Shown piece after piece: positions 10,672 to 21,835 of a DNA stretch of 64,000 bases. The first letter of the stretch is position 1, and the number at the start of each line of letters is the position of its first letter. This DNA is from Symbiodinium natans (lineage: Eukaryota > Sar > Dinophyceae > Suessiales > Symbiodiniaceae). The position numbers and the translations under genes were made by a program. The stretch is taken from contig CAJNDS010002378.1 of assembly GCA_905221605.1 (NCBI GenBank), positions 221,001-285,000 on the forward strand. Reading direction: 5' to 3'. The notes under the pieces were generated by a model that did no database searches, had not been told where the DNA came from, and saw only the letters and a program-made list of their open reading frames with translations.

Positions 10672-10724
10672 ACCTCCATGCACCTCCATACACCTCCATG
10701 CACGTCCATACACCTCCATGCATC
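10672..10724. repeat. Minisatellite, ~11-bp CACCTCCATGC units
   Basis: Tandem copies of CACCTCCATGC and CACCTCCATAC alternate with one CACGTCCATAC across about 50 bp. It is non-coding in this context. Confidence 0.7.
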
Positions 10725-11415
10725 TCCTGCAGACCTTGTGTGAAGCACAGTCGTGCGGTTTCCGAAGCCCAAGTGAGAGCTAAGCAAGGCCTGAATCGAC
10801 TCCGCCGGAGCTGCGGCGTTTGTCCGCCGAGGCCTCTACCGAGATACCTCTTTCGAACCTGAAAGGGGACGATTCAGGGGATGAAGACATGTAGGAACAT
10901 GTAGGGAGAGCCTGTCTAGCCAAGCCCAGTGTTCGAAACTGATCAACGCGGCAAGCCTTTGGCAGATGATGGCCGTGCCAAGTTGGAATTGCCTGGCAGC
11001 GGAACCCACAAACTGACTTCTCTGCGAGTTTTTTGTTCTTTCCAAAGCGCTCGGAAAGCACTCGGACCACGCAACGGACAGGCACCGGGATGGGCGGTTT
11101 CTCCCTCCTTGTCATCTGGGCCATGGTGAAAAGGGGGGGGGGTCTGATATAAGGTGTCCAGCACGCCGGGCCAATGAGCATCAAGCTTGGGGCCTCTCTT
11201 GCTGAAAAAGGCTCCGCGCATCTTGATCCTGTGGGCTTACAGGAAGAATGAGAAGAGCTTAGGGGGGCTGTCTTAGGTCCAAAGATTTGTTGACACCATC
11301 TCCGTTTGTCACATGGCCTCCTCCCCAACCCCATCCACAGCCTGCAATCCTTGACCAGCGTGCGCTTTTGCACGTGCACCTTGCCCTACCTTGCCCTACC
11401 TTGCCCTTGCTCCAG

Positions 11416-11519
11416 GTGGATGCCATCTCCTGGCGCAGTCAAGAGCAGCCCGGGCCTCGAGTTCTCGACTTCTCGGCTTCTCGTGACGGTCGCAAAGCGC
11501 GGGTCTACGCGGATCAAGG
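11416..11519 (+). CDS. Coding-like exon, unknown family
   Basis: After a CAG acceptor (11414-11415) the frame reads VKSSPGLEFSTSRLLVTVAK then RGSTRIK, with mostly G or C at third codon positions. It ends at a possible GC donor (11520). The pattern suits one internal exon. Neighbouring exons were not identified. Confidence 0.35.
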
Positions 11520-13567
11520 GCACTAGGTGTTGGCATGAGCTCATTAGCCAACCGGCGGCAGAAAGCTTGCGTTAGAGTTGTGCACCCGAGGAAGGTGGAC
11601 TGGGTCTCGTTCCAGCCCTGTCCTTGACACAAGCACCCGAGCATTTTCGAGCACAGTGCGGTTTTCCAGCATGTGATCTTGAGGTCCCAGAGTCTTGAGA
11701 GTCTTGCAGTTCTGGCTGGAGAAACGCGCCCAGGAATCGCTTGAAACCGGTTTTCTACGCTTGGAAAGATGAGCGCGGGCTCTGAGCCAGCTGGTTCCTG
11801 CCTAAAGCTGAACCCAAAGTCGCTGGCCAGATTCGGAAAAGCGATCTCGCGCAAGCCCCACGCGAAGAAAAATGTGAGAGGTGATGGGGGGCATGGGCTC
11901 TTCATCTCATCAATGGCAGAGCATGTTCAGTGCCCCATCAGCTTTCACTAGGGCACTATCTGTAGTTGTAGCTGGGTCAGATTGAGTGGCACAATGGCGG
12001 CATGAATGGACAGGCTCTCCCTCGAAGCTTTGCAACGCGGAGGGCCCGGGTCTCACGACGTGACAAGGGAAAGGATACAGCCTGGCCTCTCTCTCATTTT
12101 ACTCTTGACAACGTCCACACAAAACTGGCAAAGACAAACGTTTTTTCCCCACAAGGTGTGGCTCTGCTCGCCACTGCCACAGCTGCTGACAGTGCACATG
12201 AAGAGGTGCCGATGATGCGGAGAGAGTGCGCGTGCCGGAGTGGCTTTTGTGATTGCAGCTATCGGGCTTCCCGTGCGTGCGCTGCTGAGTTCGTGCCTTG
12301 AAAGGTTCCGGCGCAATGGGGCGAAGTTCGAGAAGAACGACAAGCATGTGACTTTGCAGAGGGCCCATTGCTTCCAGAGACGCCCTCTGTATTTGCAACC
12401 CCCCCGGTTCGCAAGATTCCACCCTCCCCGACGGGCCCTAACTGCTGGTGTTGCTCGCAAGGTTGTAGAGAGCCACAAGTATGAATTGCTCTGCAGTGTG
12501 GCCCTGCTTTCACTGCTCTTCAAGCAGAGCCTTGTTTTGAAGTTCAGGCCAGCAGTCCTCGATCTGAGCGAGTTCCTTCTGACAGAGGAGATGGGGCCGA
12601 GATGGGGAGACATGCGCAGCCGAGTGCTGCATCTGCATCTCGCGCAACACGTTGCAAAAGATCCTATCAAGTCCCTGAACCGCACTTAGAATGTCAAGTG
12701 TTGAAGCAACGGAACAGCTGCAAGAGCAAGTTCCAACAAGGCAACGCTTGAGGCACTGCGCCTGCAGGAGACCTGCAAACGGCTGCGGCCTTCTCTGGCC
12801 TCCGATTGCAAGGAGAGCCTCCGTCCATCGCACAGTGAACAATTCTCCGTGGAGAGTTGCTTGCGGCTAGGAGTTGAGATGCGCGTCCGAAGGGTGCTCG
12901 CAATTCGAGGAGCGCACTGCAACTTTCAGCATGAAGGGAATGTCGCCCTGCTTGCTGCCAGATCTATGGTATCTGCGTCCACCAGGGTGCCACACTGCAG
13001 CTGGGACCCGAGATGCAGAGCTTGCTGCGCCACATGTCACCTGAGAGCTCATCACAGATCTGAAGATCTGAAGCGAAGCCATTGGCATGAAGATCCGTGT
13101 CGGGTTGAGCCTGGTGTCGTGTGAAGGTCAGGGCACTACATTGCGCTCGGAGCACAGGATCTCTGCTGTCAAGCGCAGAGAGGACTGTCGGTGCGAGTGA
13201 TCGAGGTTCATCAATGTGGGCCCGTCGCTTGAAGAGGAGGAGATCTGTGTTCGACACATGAGAGTTGCCTTTTGACCGGTGAAACGTCGTGAAACTCTGA
13301 AACTTTCTTTCTGTTGCCGGTGCCTGCAGAAGTGGTATGGTGCCAGCGACACTCACGTCTGGAGTTGCTCCAGGAAGGAAGTCTTGGAGGCTTGTGCAGC
13401 AAAGGGGGGGGGGGGACAGAGTGGAATTTTAAAGGCAGTTTTCCTGTCATGTTCGCATGGTGTGCCATAGGCGGAGGCCTACGTCGCATTCTATCGATTG
13501 ATAGAGGCCCAGCTGTGCGAATCCTTTCCGGCACTTCGTGATCCTTCGTACCTATTGCTGATGCAAG
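11520..13567. other. No recognised gene
   Basis: Open frames on both strands (such as 12240-12689 on + and 12053-12685 on -) overlap each other and show no domain. A G-run lies at 13406-13414. Confidence 0.4.
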
Positions 13568-13911
13568 GCCGAGGCCGACGAGGCCGACGGGACGAGAAGG
13601 CTGAGACAAAAGAAGAAGAAGGAGGAGCCTTGCCACAACAGCGATTTGCTTCCTGCTTCGGGCAGAACTTAGGGATCTTCACAGCATCCTATTGGCATAT
13701 GCCCAGTACGAGCCCTTAGATTCGGGGCGTGACACACTTCGAGAGCCTGCCACTACTTCTGAGGTCTGCGCACCACTACTGATTTCATGAGGCAACCTAC
13801 AACACACCCCCCGTATCAGGAGGTCGAAGTGGTTGAGGAGAGCGCCCATCCTGACATCGAAGGCGATTCAGCTGCCGAAGAGGCGCAGATCAAGAGCCGA
13901 TCTTTCGTGTT
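13568..13911 (+). CDS. Two charged coding-like exons, unknown
   Basis: Exon 13568-13672 follows an AAG acceptor and reads AEADEADGTRRLRQKKKKEE before a stop, a Lys/Glu-rich segment. A second frame from 13820, after CAG, reads EVEVVEESAHPDIEGDSAAE and continues to about 13911. Both have codon use like the confirmed exons. They are in different frames and may be neighbouring exons of one acidic/basic protein. No family is recognised. Confidence 0.35.
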
Positions 13912-14950
13912 ACAATTCTTGGGGGGGCTCTTGGAGAGAATCCTAAAGGTAACGCAGCATCCTGGTAATCGAGGGAGATGGCGGAAGTTGTCTTTATGAG
14001 ATGGATAAAGAACAGGGGGCGGGTCTTTTGCCCCGTTAGTCATAACATTATTCGCGCACGCATGAATAGAAGTATTTTAGGCTCACGATTGTATTGTCAT
14101 TAATTATTAACGGCACTTTTGACCCTTGTCTTTTTTCCTTTTCGTTCGATATTGAATGACTTTACGCGTTTCCTTGCAAGTCAAGTTAATATGGAACGCA
14201 GGAAAGAAACAAGGAGCAGATTTCATGGGAAGGAGAGTTTACCCTTAGAAGCGATCCGTGAGCTGGGCTAATAGAGCCCAGTTCTATCGAGATATTCTGA
14301 AATGAGCGAGCTGATCTGGGACCACTTTCGGCGTACATCATCGGGATCATTTTTCGTAGATCGGTTTCCGAACATTCCAGAAGCCTCGGGTCAGTTTTGA
14401 TTCTTTTGGCTATGATGAACGGCCCTGAACAAGCTTCGGAATAACTTGCGGCCGCACCGGAGGGCATGCAGGTGTACGGTGAGAAGACCAATCGGCGTTT
14501 AGACGAGTTGATTGCCAGGATGGTGTCGACAGTGACTACGTGGACAAAATCTGAAGTCCTGGCAGCGCGCCGCAAAACAATTGCCATCAACTGCCTCTAC
14601 TTCAAGCAGTACCTGACCCTGGCATGTGCATCATGTACACGTGCCCTCCTCCTGAACAGTCTGCTCCAGTGTGCCTTGTTGAAGAACGCCCCGCAAGGCT
14701 CAACAAGTCAGACGGAAAAGACAACTTGAGCGCAGGTAACTTGTAAAATCTCCTCCTTAAGCATCAGTAGCTGATAGCCAGTGTTACTCGTGTCGTGGGG
14801 AAGGACGTTCTGCCCTAAATGGTGGCAAGAAGAACCCTGATTCTCGGAGCCATGGCAAGCCGATGCGTCCCAGTCGGAGCCGACCATGTCTTGGGCTGAG
14901 CCGGAATCGCCGCATGCCGCGCGGTTGGGGCAATGACTCTTGACAGGGGC
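13912..14950. other. AT-richer stretch, no gene seen
   Basis: The composition drops to AT-rich at about 14040-14190. Frames on both strands around 14186-14729 lack domains. Confidence 0.4.
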
Positions 14951-15421
14951 ATGTCAGGGAGCCGAGCGCGCAGAAGCTTAGTGGCCAGTCGAGCCCGATG
15001 TGCCACCTGGAAGCCACCAGACACTGGGACGGAGGAAGCGACAGCTTTGAGTGCGTATTTGGACGAGAACAGGGATCCGCCAGCAGCACTCATCCTCACT
15101 GACGATGTGCGCAATATCCAGGAAGACCTCGACCCACAGAGCTGTTCACAACCCCGTTGTGGGGCAATGCCGCCGTGGTCGAGGCTCGACCAACGGTCGC
15201 CTGCGCCCGTGCCGGTGTCTCCAGTGCCTCCACAAACAGGCGAGACTTCTGCGTCACTAGGGATTCGGTCCTTGTACCTCTGCATTCTTCTCCATGTCCT
15301 TGCGAGGAGAAGCTCCCAGGAATCTGCATCATACTGCGCTGCAAACTCTGCCGAACCTGAGATGACAACAGATCGTTTTCCAGTGCTGAGTGCTGTGCCT
15401 CACGCAAAAGAGCAGCAGTAG
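14951..15421 (+). CDS. Hypothetical protein, Pro-rich
   Basis: An ATG-initiated frame of 156 codons. The middle is the most protein-like: ATALSAYLDENRDPPAALIL, then DDVRNIQEDLD, followed by a Pro/Ser-rich region (SPAPVPVSPVPPQ). No domain is recognised, and the C-terminal part may already be intron sequence. A frame of similar length overlaps it on the minus strand (14815-15285); the + strand is preferred because its translation looks more like a protein. Confidence 0.35.
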   Translation: MSGSRARRSLVASRARCATWKPPDTGTEEATALSAYLDENRDPPAALILTDDVRNIQEDLDPQSCSQPRCGAMPPWSRLDQRSPAPVPVSPVPPQTGETSASLGIRSLYLCILLHVLARRSSQESASYCAANSAEPEMTTDRFPVLSAVPHAKEQQ

Positions 15422-15591
15422 CGGCCTTGGCTCAACTCCAAGGCCCAGTGCCACGGATGTGAGCGATGTTTGCGGTGAGGAGCTGCAAGAGCTGGGAGAA
15501 GATGTTTGAAGTGCTCTCCATGTAAATGTAAACGTTAAAAACCCTAGTTGGGATGTGCGCATGTTCATGGCATCTGCTTCTTCGGTCTCAG

Positions 15592-15865
15592 GAGAGCATG
15601 GAGCAGAATCCGCAGCGCATCCGCGAGGTGATGATGCAGGTCATGATGGGAAAACACCCGGAGAACGCCCGCTGGTCTCAAGACGAGTTATCGGACATGT
15701 GAAAGCCCTGTCCGCAGGTGTTCGCGTGGATGGAGGACGACCATGCCGGCACTACTTGTGGTCGCAGCCGGAAGGTCGCTTATAAGGAGGGCCTCAACAC
15801 CTGGCAAAGGCTCTGCACGAAGGCACACGCCTTGGGATTGCTCCAACTCGCTAGCATGGTCAGGG
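15592..15865 (+). CDS. Three coding-like exons, unknown family
   Basis: Exon one starts after CAG at 15589-15591 and reads MEQNPQRIREVMMQVMMGKH then PENARWSQDELSDM, ending at a possible GT donor near 15699. Exon two, after CAG at 15717, reads VFAWMEDDHAG. Exon three follows an AAG acceptor near 15775 and reads VAYKEGLNTWQRLCTKAHAL. The segments are helical and charged with GC-rich third positions. The phases of exons one and two do not agree at the obvious sites, so at least one boundary is wrong. No family is recognised. Confidence 0.45.
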
Positions 15866-16423
15866 TATGGCCCTCGGCGTAGGTTCGGGCAGGCTGTGTG
15901 TACACCATACGCCCGAAGATGCCCTCAAGAGGCAGTGCACCAAGTGCATCCTGGACTGAGCAGCCAGCGGCGTCGTGGCAATGCCGTACCCGGCGCAGCC
16001 CGGGATGCAGTCTTCGCCGTCTTGAGGGAGCTGTTCCCAGAGCATCGCTTCGAGCAGCGTGAAGTCCGGGTGGAGGTTGCCAGACCTTTGCAGACCGATG
16101 CAGAGTTCAGGTTTCCGCGCCTAGAGGCTTCCATATGCGGCCGTGGCTCACCTCTGAGCCAGTGCTGTGATACCACGGTCCTCACTTTCTTCGACGTCGT
16201 CTGTGGGGTCTGCGTCATCTGCCTCAAGTCAACCTGCGCCTCGGGGCATTGCTCGGCACACGCCTTGTTAAGTGCAATGCTGCAATGCTTGTTTTGGAAT
16301 GGGCTCTGCCTTGGGCTTTGATCGCCTTAGGCGCCGCTCCGGCTTTGCAGTTGAGCCCGCTCACCGAGTCTTCGCGCACGAAGATCTGGGGAGCCTGGAG
16401 CCTTGGCTCAAGACACTCGCAAT
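15866..16423. other. No recognised gene
   Basis: A + frame continues to 16321 and includes a protein-like run (VLRELFPEHRFEQREVRVEV, about 16015-16075). No domain is recognised. Confidence 0.3.
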
Positions 16424-16610
16424 GAGAACATCCCCACCCCACCGACTCTGGGACTCCAGGGACTCCAGGTGGGCACTCCAGGGACTCTCTGGGGATACTC
16501 TGGGGTGGGATACGGGTGATGGGCGAGGAGTAGACCGGGCGAGGAGGAGGGTTTAGTTTCAAATCTAGCAATCCCAGTTGTACTGAGGATCTCGCTGAAT
16601 GGCGGAGTCT
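16424..16610 (-). repeat. Telomere-associated dispersed repeat, inverted copy A
   Basis: Read on the minus strand this segment contains, in order, TTGCTAGATTTGAAACTAAA, TCCTCGCCCGGTCTACTCCT, several GAGTCCCTGGAGTGCCC units and GGTGGGGATGTTC. The same order occurs on the + strand at 40.47-40.76 kb. The block is non-coding. Confidence 0.7.
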
Positions 16611-16647
16611 TGCCCAAGCACAGGCGCTGGGAAGAGATGCGAAGAGG

Positions 16648-16703
16648 AGCGAAAGAGGAGCGAAAGAGGAGCGAAAGAGGAGCGAAAGAGGAGCGAAGAA
16701 GAG
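16648..16703. repeat. Minisatellite, 11-bp GCGAAAGAGGA units
   Basis: About five tandem copies of GCGAAAGAGGA. The antisense frame produces a Phe/Ser/Leu-rich shadow protein. Confidence 0.75.
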
Positions 16704-16802
16704 GGAAGACCTGGCCCTGCTGCAGGCCGCCCCGCCCGGCCAGGACAAGGTTCTTCCCTGCACCACAGGCACGGGATACCCCGTGAGCATCTGTGAGCGC
16801 TC

Positions 16803-16841
16803 TGAGCCCTATGAGCCCTATGAGCCCTATGAGCCCTGAAC
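16803..16841. repeat. Short tandem, 10-bp AGCCCTATG units
   Basis: Four copies of GAGCCCTAT in tandem, giving an apparent MSPMSPMSP translation that is probably not coding. Confidence 0.65.
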
Positions 16842-17007
16842 TCCTCCAAAAAATGAACCTGATGGAATTTGGAGGATGGCTGGATCCCGCGCGCATGGAA
16901 AATGGCCTTGCTGGCCGAGGAGGCCAGTTACAGATGGCCAGTCCACTGTGCTGCTTCTCCAAATGTACACACGTCAGGTCCCCGTGTGCACGCCTAGAGG
17001 GCCTAAG

Positions 17008-17131
17008 CCCTGCTCTTGCACAATCTGAAGCTGGGCTTTGTGGAGAGTCAGGCGAGCCAGCGCAAACTGCACGTGGATGTGGAGCTCAGCTCCTTGGCAT
17101 CTGAAGTGGCCAAAGTGCCAAAGTGCAAGGC
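17008..17131 (+). CDS. Coding-like exon, unknown family
   Basis: The frame reads NLKLGFVESQASQRKLHVDV then ELSSLASEVAKVPKCKA, with strong G/C bias at third positions and a regular amphipathic pattern. It is probably one exon of a larger gene. No motif identifies the family and flanking exons were not found. Confidence 0.4.
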
Positions 17132-18146
17132 TCTTTGCTTGTGGTGGCAGGACAGCCGAACCTTACCCTGGATTCTGATAGGCCAGGCCTGCTTCGCTGC
17201 CAGGGGTTCTTGCGTTTGTTTGTCGGGGATGTGGCAGCGTAGCGAACAGTGACAATTCTAAAAAGGTCGATTCAGAAACTGGCTGCGATTCGAGCACTGC
17301 GGTTCAAGGGTGCGCGTTTCAAGCGCAAGCACCGGGACGGTTCGAGCAATGATAAAACCCGAAAACACCCAAAAGGCAGCACCCAAAACCTGCATTCTGT
17401 GCGTGTAACAAAAACAAGACCTCACCTTGTGTCTAACAGGAGTCTCTTCACTCAGGGGCGTGTTGCCAGGTTAGGGTTTGGGGTTGAGGTTTGAGGTTTC
17501 GGGTACTGAGCAATCACAAGCCGCGAATCAATACACTGTTACGGGAATCCCATGCCCTGTGCATGATACATCGCTGTGCTGCGCGCCTGACATTGGGCTG
17601 CCAGGAGCTTCGATGGCTCGGAGCCTTGCGAAGATTCCGACGGACCTGTGGAGGTTGCGTGCTTGGGAGTTTGTACAATTCTGTACATGGTCCAAAAGTT
17701 ACAATGGGGCTTGTGCTTCAGCCATCTGGCCTGGGGCGTTTCAACTCCCGCACCCAAGGCAATCGACTTGGAAGCAAGCCAAGAAGTGCAAGGGGTCGAG
17801 GAAGCTGGCAATACTGCGACAGGCGGCTGAAGTGCAGGGGGGCGACACAGCTTAAGGGGCAAAAGCAAATCGGATGCGAAAGGTATGCCGTGCGGAGACG
17901 TGGCCGTATTTGGCGCTTCGGAGCAGCGGTCCATCTCGCGGTCCATCTCTCCACAGCCTGCTTTGCACAGGCCCGTGGCTTCAGTGTGTGAGGCTTCTGC
18001 GAGGCCTCTGTGAGGCCACAATCTCTGATTGCCCTGACAGGCCCGATTCCTGGCGTGCTCGGCCGGTTACCGACGGACAAGCCTCGCTGCTCAAATCGAA
18101 GCTAGAGGACAGGAGGAGTTTCAGCATTCAAGGCTTGGTTTGTACG
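17132..18146. other. No recognised gene
   Basis: Overlapping frames on both strands between 17478 and 18080 show no domain and no consistent splice sites. Confidence 0.4.
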
Positions 18147-18419
18147 ATGGATGCGCCACAGTGTGACAATAGAATCGAGCACCTGCCGATGACAGTGAGT
18201 TGCCAGGAGCTCTATCTGGAGCAGCGCTTTGGCCCTTTGCACTTGAGGGCTCAGGAAGTGCTCTATGAGTGCAAGCAGAGGAAGCCAGACAGGGACGCGG
18301 TGCAGTCGGAGGAGTTGTTCCATTTGACCAGTGAAGCTGATGACCCCGCTGTGCTGGATGCGCAAGCCGAGCGCAGGCCAGGAGGTGTCACCCATGAGGT
18401 TACTGCTGCAGTTCTGTGA
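18147..18419 (+). CDS. Hypothetical protein exon
   Basis: The frame opens with ATG (MDAPQCDNRIEHLP) and continues through QELYLEQRFGPLHLRAQEVL and EELFHLTSEADDPAVL to a stop. Third positions are GC-rich through most of its 90 codons, which supports real coding. A GT within the tail (after THE, about 18399) could be a donor. No family is recognised. The frame is also open upstream to 17874, but that part has weaker coding character. Confidence 0.45.
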   Translation: MDAPQCDNRIEHLPMTVSCQELYLEQRFGPLHLRAQEVLYECKQRKPDRDAVQSEELFHLTSEADDPAVLDAQAERRPGGVTHEVTAAVL

Positions 18420-19684
18420 AGTTCTGCGTAGCTGCCATGTTGTTTCTCCCTCGGTAAAATGCGGTGCACGTCTCCCGAGACCTCTGTGAGTACTCGGCAG
18501 GCTCGACAGGGCACCCTTGTAATTTGTGCAAATCAAAAGTCCCTTGCAAGGTTTAGCAGCTTTTCGTGCAGCTTCGGAGACGAACTTTTTCTAGAGACTT
18601 CAGAAGTCCCTGGGCTCTGAAATTATCCAAAAGAAACCTCCCCTACTGTGCGACTCCAGGGCTTCAGAGGCTCCAAGGGGCCTCTCAAGTCTCTGGCAGG
18701 CCTGCGACGGCACGGAGCGCGAACACACCGACAAGGTGCCCTGCCTTTGTAGAAGTGCTTACTGGTCATGGCGCTCAGTACATTTGCAGGCCGTACCGAA
18801 CGAGAGGGCAAAGCCTTAAAACCGAAGGGGCGAGCAACTAGAGCGGCCTTCGAAAGGGGGTAGCAGTTCAACTTTTCCACGAATCCTCAAACTCTCACAG
18901 CATTCTGAGCCTAAGAAAGAACAGACCATGAAAACCTAAAGCCGAATAGAGGTGGCTTGCTTGAAATTTCGACGGAATAGCCCGATTCCTGCTGAGCCTC
19001 AAGTGGAATGTTGGGCCCGGAATTTTGAACTTTCAGGGGGGCCTCCAGTGGGAGGCCTCCAGCGGGGGGAATCCGCAGGTCTTCGCCGGCCATGTCTCGA
19101 CCGTCGCTTGAATGCAAATGTTGAATGCAGCAAGAAATTGCACTTCTCTTGAAGCGATCTCTTGCGCTCTTTGCAAGGTCGTCTTCTCGCCCGCGATCTG
19201 CGGGACCAGGCCAGACAGTGACCAACTCACACCACTCAGTCTGAGTGAGCTAAGATCCACTAAGTGGCCTTCTGAGGCACGCTGGCAGGACGAAGCTTGC
19301 ATAGCTTGCCAAGGCCTCAATGTGAGCATCTTGAGGGATTGATGTGCAATCTCAGCCTTCCACCAAGGCGGAGTGGGGAGAATCCAGGCATCTCCTTGTT
19401 TGCGCGGTAAATGTTCTTGGTGGATTCGCACCAAAAAAAGATGCGGAAGCGTTCAGGTGTGACACAGGTGTGGAGTTTTGTGTGCCCTTGAGGCAAAGTT
19501 TTTGTTGATGCGGGTGTCGTCGCAGACCTAGCCATTGATGTCTGTACGCAGCCATTCGAGTCTTAGGCACTGAGGCTTGCAATCAGGCATTGTGGCCCTC
19601 GTTCCTTGTTCCTAGCCCAGGTCACAAGGACGATTTTCAGTTCACCCGGGAGCCCTGCTTGCAACAGCTCAGCGTCTTCAAGCA
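18420..19684. other. No recognised gene
   Basis: Only chance-like frames on both strands; no repeat longer than a few bases stands out. Confidence 0.4.
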
Positions 19685-19857
19685 GTCTCCATTGATGCAA
19701 ATATCTCGGAGATGCTTCATGCCTGCATGAGGCAGCAGCGACTTGGCCAGCGCTGGCGGGTGCTGCCGCCGAAACATGTCAGGCGCATCAAGACTGGCAA
19801 GTATACCTACTGCATCCGACTGCCAAACAGAGCTAAGATCTGGAAGACGTGTGTTTA
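19685..19857 (+). CDS. Coding-like terminal exon, unknown
   Basis: The frame reads DANISEMLHACMRQQRLGQR, continues LPPKHVRRIKTGKYTYCIRL and stops at TAG (19855-19857). Basic, without a long low-complexity run. An overlapping frame upstream (DFQFTREPCLQQLSVF) is equally protein-like, so a frame change or an intron lies near 19680. No family is recognised. Confidence 0.35.
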
Positions 19858-21613
19858 GACGCTGCTCAGTGGGAGCCTTGCTTCAGTCTCCGTTGAAGTC
19901 TGTCTGTGGCTGAAGGCCTCATCACTGTGACCTTCCCTCTGTCCTGGTCATGGCAAAGCCGGAGAGGATTCGCTGAGGCACGTTCTCCCTCCGCCGCTTC
20001 TGGTTGTCTCTCGTCAGAAGCAAATAGAGGATGCAAGGACGTCTAATGATGTTGCTAGATCTTTTTTGTGGCCAAGCGGCTTTGCAGTTTGCCCCTTTGT
20101 GCAAGAGAAAGTCGAGCTCAATGTGGAGGGGCGCAAAAGCCTTTCAAGTGCTCAGGTTGTGTCTGCGTTTGGGGTGGGGGGGGGGGGGTGGTGGAGGAGC
20201 ACAGGAGCATGGTCTGCGTCAAATCTGTGAAGCTGCCGCAGGTGTTCTTGTTTCACAGCTCGCCTTTCGGCGCAAGCTCCTCGCGTCGCAAAGCACGACG
20301 CGATGCAAATGTGTTCGGAGGCAGTGCCTCGGAAGGTTAATGTGGACGAGGTCCCGAAGAGGACGTCTCGCCTTCAGTCGCTCGCGCCTGTGTGAAGATA
20401 AAAAGGCCGCGCTAGAGGTCGCTTCTGGGGTTCTATTGAGTTGCAGCTCATGCGTCTCGTTGTTCACGGCACGAATAGGCTTCAGCCACGCCGTTTGATT
20501 CCTATTTCTGCGGCCTCGATTTGCTCACTTGGACGTGGGGTGGCGCTGGCAAAGTCCCAGTGGAAGCGGCGCGGGACAACCGGACAACCTTATGGCAGAG
20601 GCGCAATCCTTAGGGCCCAGCAGTATCCAGCTGCAGCATCGCTGCATCGCTCATCGGCTTTGCGTTTGCGGCCATGTTGAAACTAGATTCCGAACTTTTT
20701 GATGCCCCCCGTTTTCTCAGGCCTATGTGCAAGGAGCATGGGGCAGAGGCCCCGACTTTCCGCATCCTCCAGCAAGGGCCAATATCATGGCCCGCGTCTC
20801 AGCGAGTCACTGTAAAGTCGACCGGCCTTTCTCACCATGCCCATGTTGTCTCCGCACCGTAAACGTAGATTGACTCGGTGAAAGTTGTGTTCGAGGTGGA
20901 GCCTATGCAGACAGTTTTCAGCAAGAAGGTGAACTGGGAAGCACGGGCCCTTGGAGATCCTACTTAACAGGGGTCAGCGTGGGTTAGCAACGGTTAGCGC
21001 AACGGTGAGCGGGTTAGCGGTTCACAGCTCAGCAGAGGTGCGCTCGCGAGCAGGCGCTCCTGAGGCCATTGAGCGCTGGGCTGCCAGCATCCCGTCGTCC
21101 GGGACTCGAGTCATGAGTCCTGGGCTGAACAGAGATCGTTAGGGCTTGTAGGTTTTAGGGTAAGTTTAGGGACGTGCGGTGGACTGGTCGTTAGAACGTG
21201 CGTAGTTCTGAAGGCGACGGGTACCCTTTGCTACGCTGGGCCATCGAGTCGCCACCTGAGCTTTTGTGGTTTTGCCTCTGCCAAGTTTGAACGCCATGTT
21301 TCAGTGCCATTCCCGGATAGTCTTGGGGGGCAATTGTCGAAGCTTTGCAGGTCACTGGTGAGTTCGAGTTTGCTTCCTCCGCTCCGGCTGAAAATACGTC
21401 GCCGCATCCTTGGCCGCTCGCACTTGTCCTCGGGACCCTTGCAAGTTGCTGCGAAGAGCTGCGGAGAGTGGAGAGAGGACGTGCAAAGGGCTGCAGCCGG
21501 AGCAGTGGGACACAGGTGCTTCAGGTGAAAAAGGTGTGTTAGGAGTGACATGGGGATATTTGGGACATGCGCCGCCAACAAGGCATCTTGTCCGAGCTGT
21601 CTCAGCTCCGCAG
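19858..21613. other. No recognised gene
   Basis: A G-run at 20174-20188 and short GGTTAGC repeats at 20975-21030 are the only structure noticed. A short frame near 20881-20967 (VKVVFEVEPMQTVF) is too small to call. Confidence 0.4.
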
Positions 21614-21835
21614 ATCGACCTCTGCCACATCATTCGGGAGCTTGCGCCTGAGTGCTGCTACGCGTTGCTGCGCCACGGCAGCGCATGGCGGAAGACGCCC
21701 GAGGCGCCGGCAGGCTCACACAAGGCAGCGGGCGCAGCAGGCTCTTCACGCCGACGGCTTGGACTTCGAACCGCACGCGCTTTTGTCTCGCCTCTTTCGC
21801 CCGAGGCCGATGTCATAGCTGTCGCAGAAGTGTGC
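21614..21835 (+). CDS. Coding-like exon, unknown family
   Basis: After a CAG acceptor the frame reads IDLCHIIRELAPECCYALLR, then HGSAWRKTPEAPAG and an Ala/Arg-rich stretch ending near FVSPLSPEADVIA. Third codon positions are strongly GC. A minus-strand frame here is a shadow. No known domain is evident; the first 30 residues look like an amphipathic helix pair. Confidence 0.4.

Larger units (their letters stand above)
9816..11415. other. Downstream of methyltransferase, mostly non-coding
   Basis: Contains a possible methyltransferase tail exon (10190-10332, listed separately), a minisatellite at 10672-10724 and a G-run at 11129. Minus-strand frames at 10780-11379 carry no domain. Confidence 0.4.
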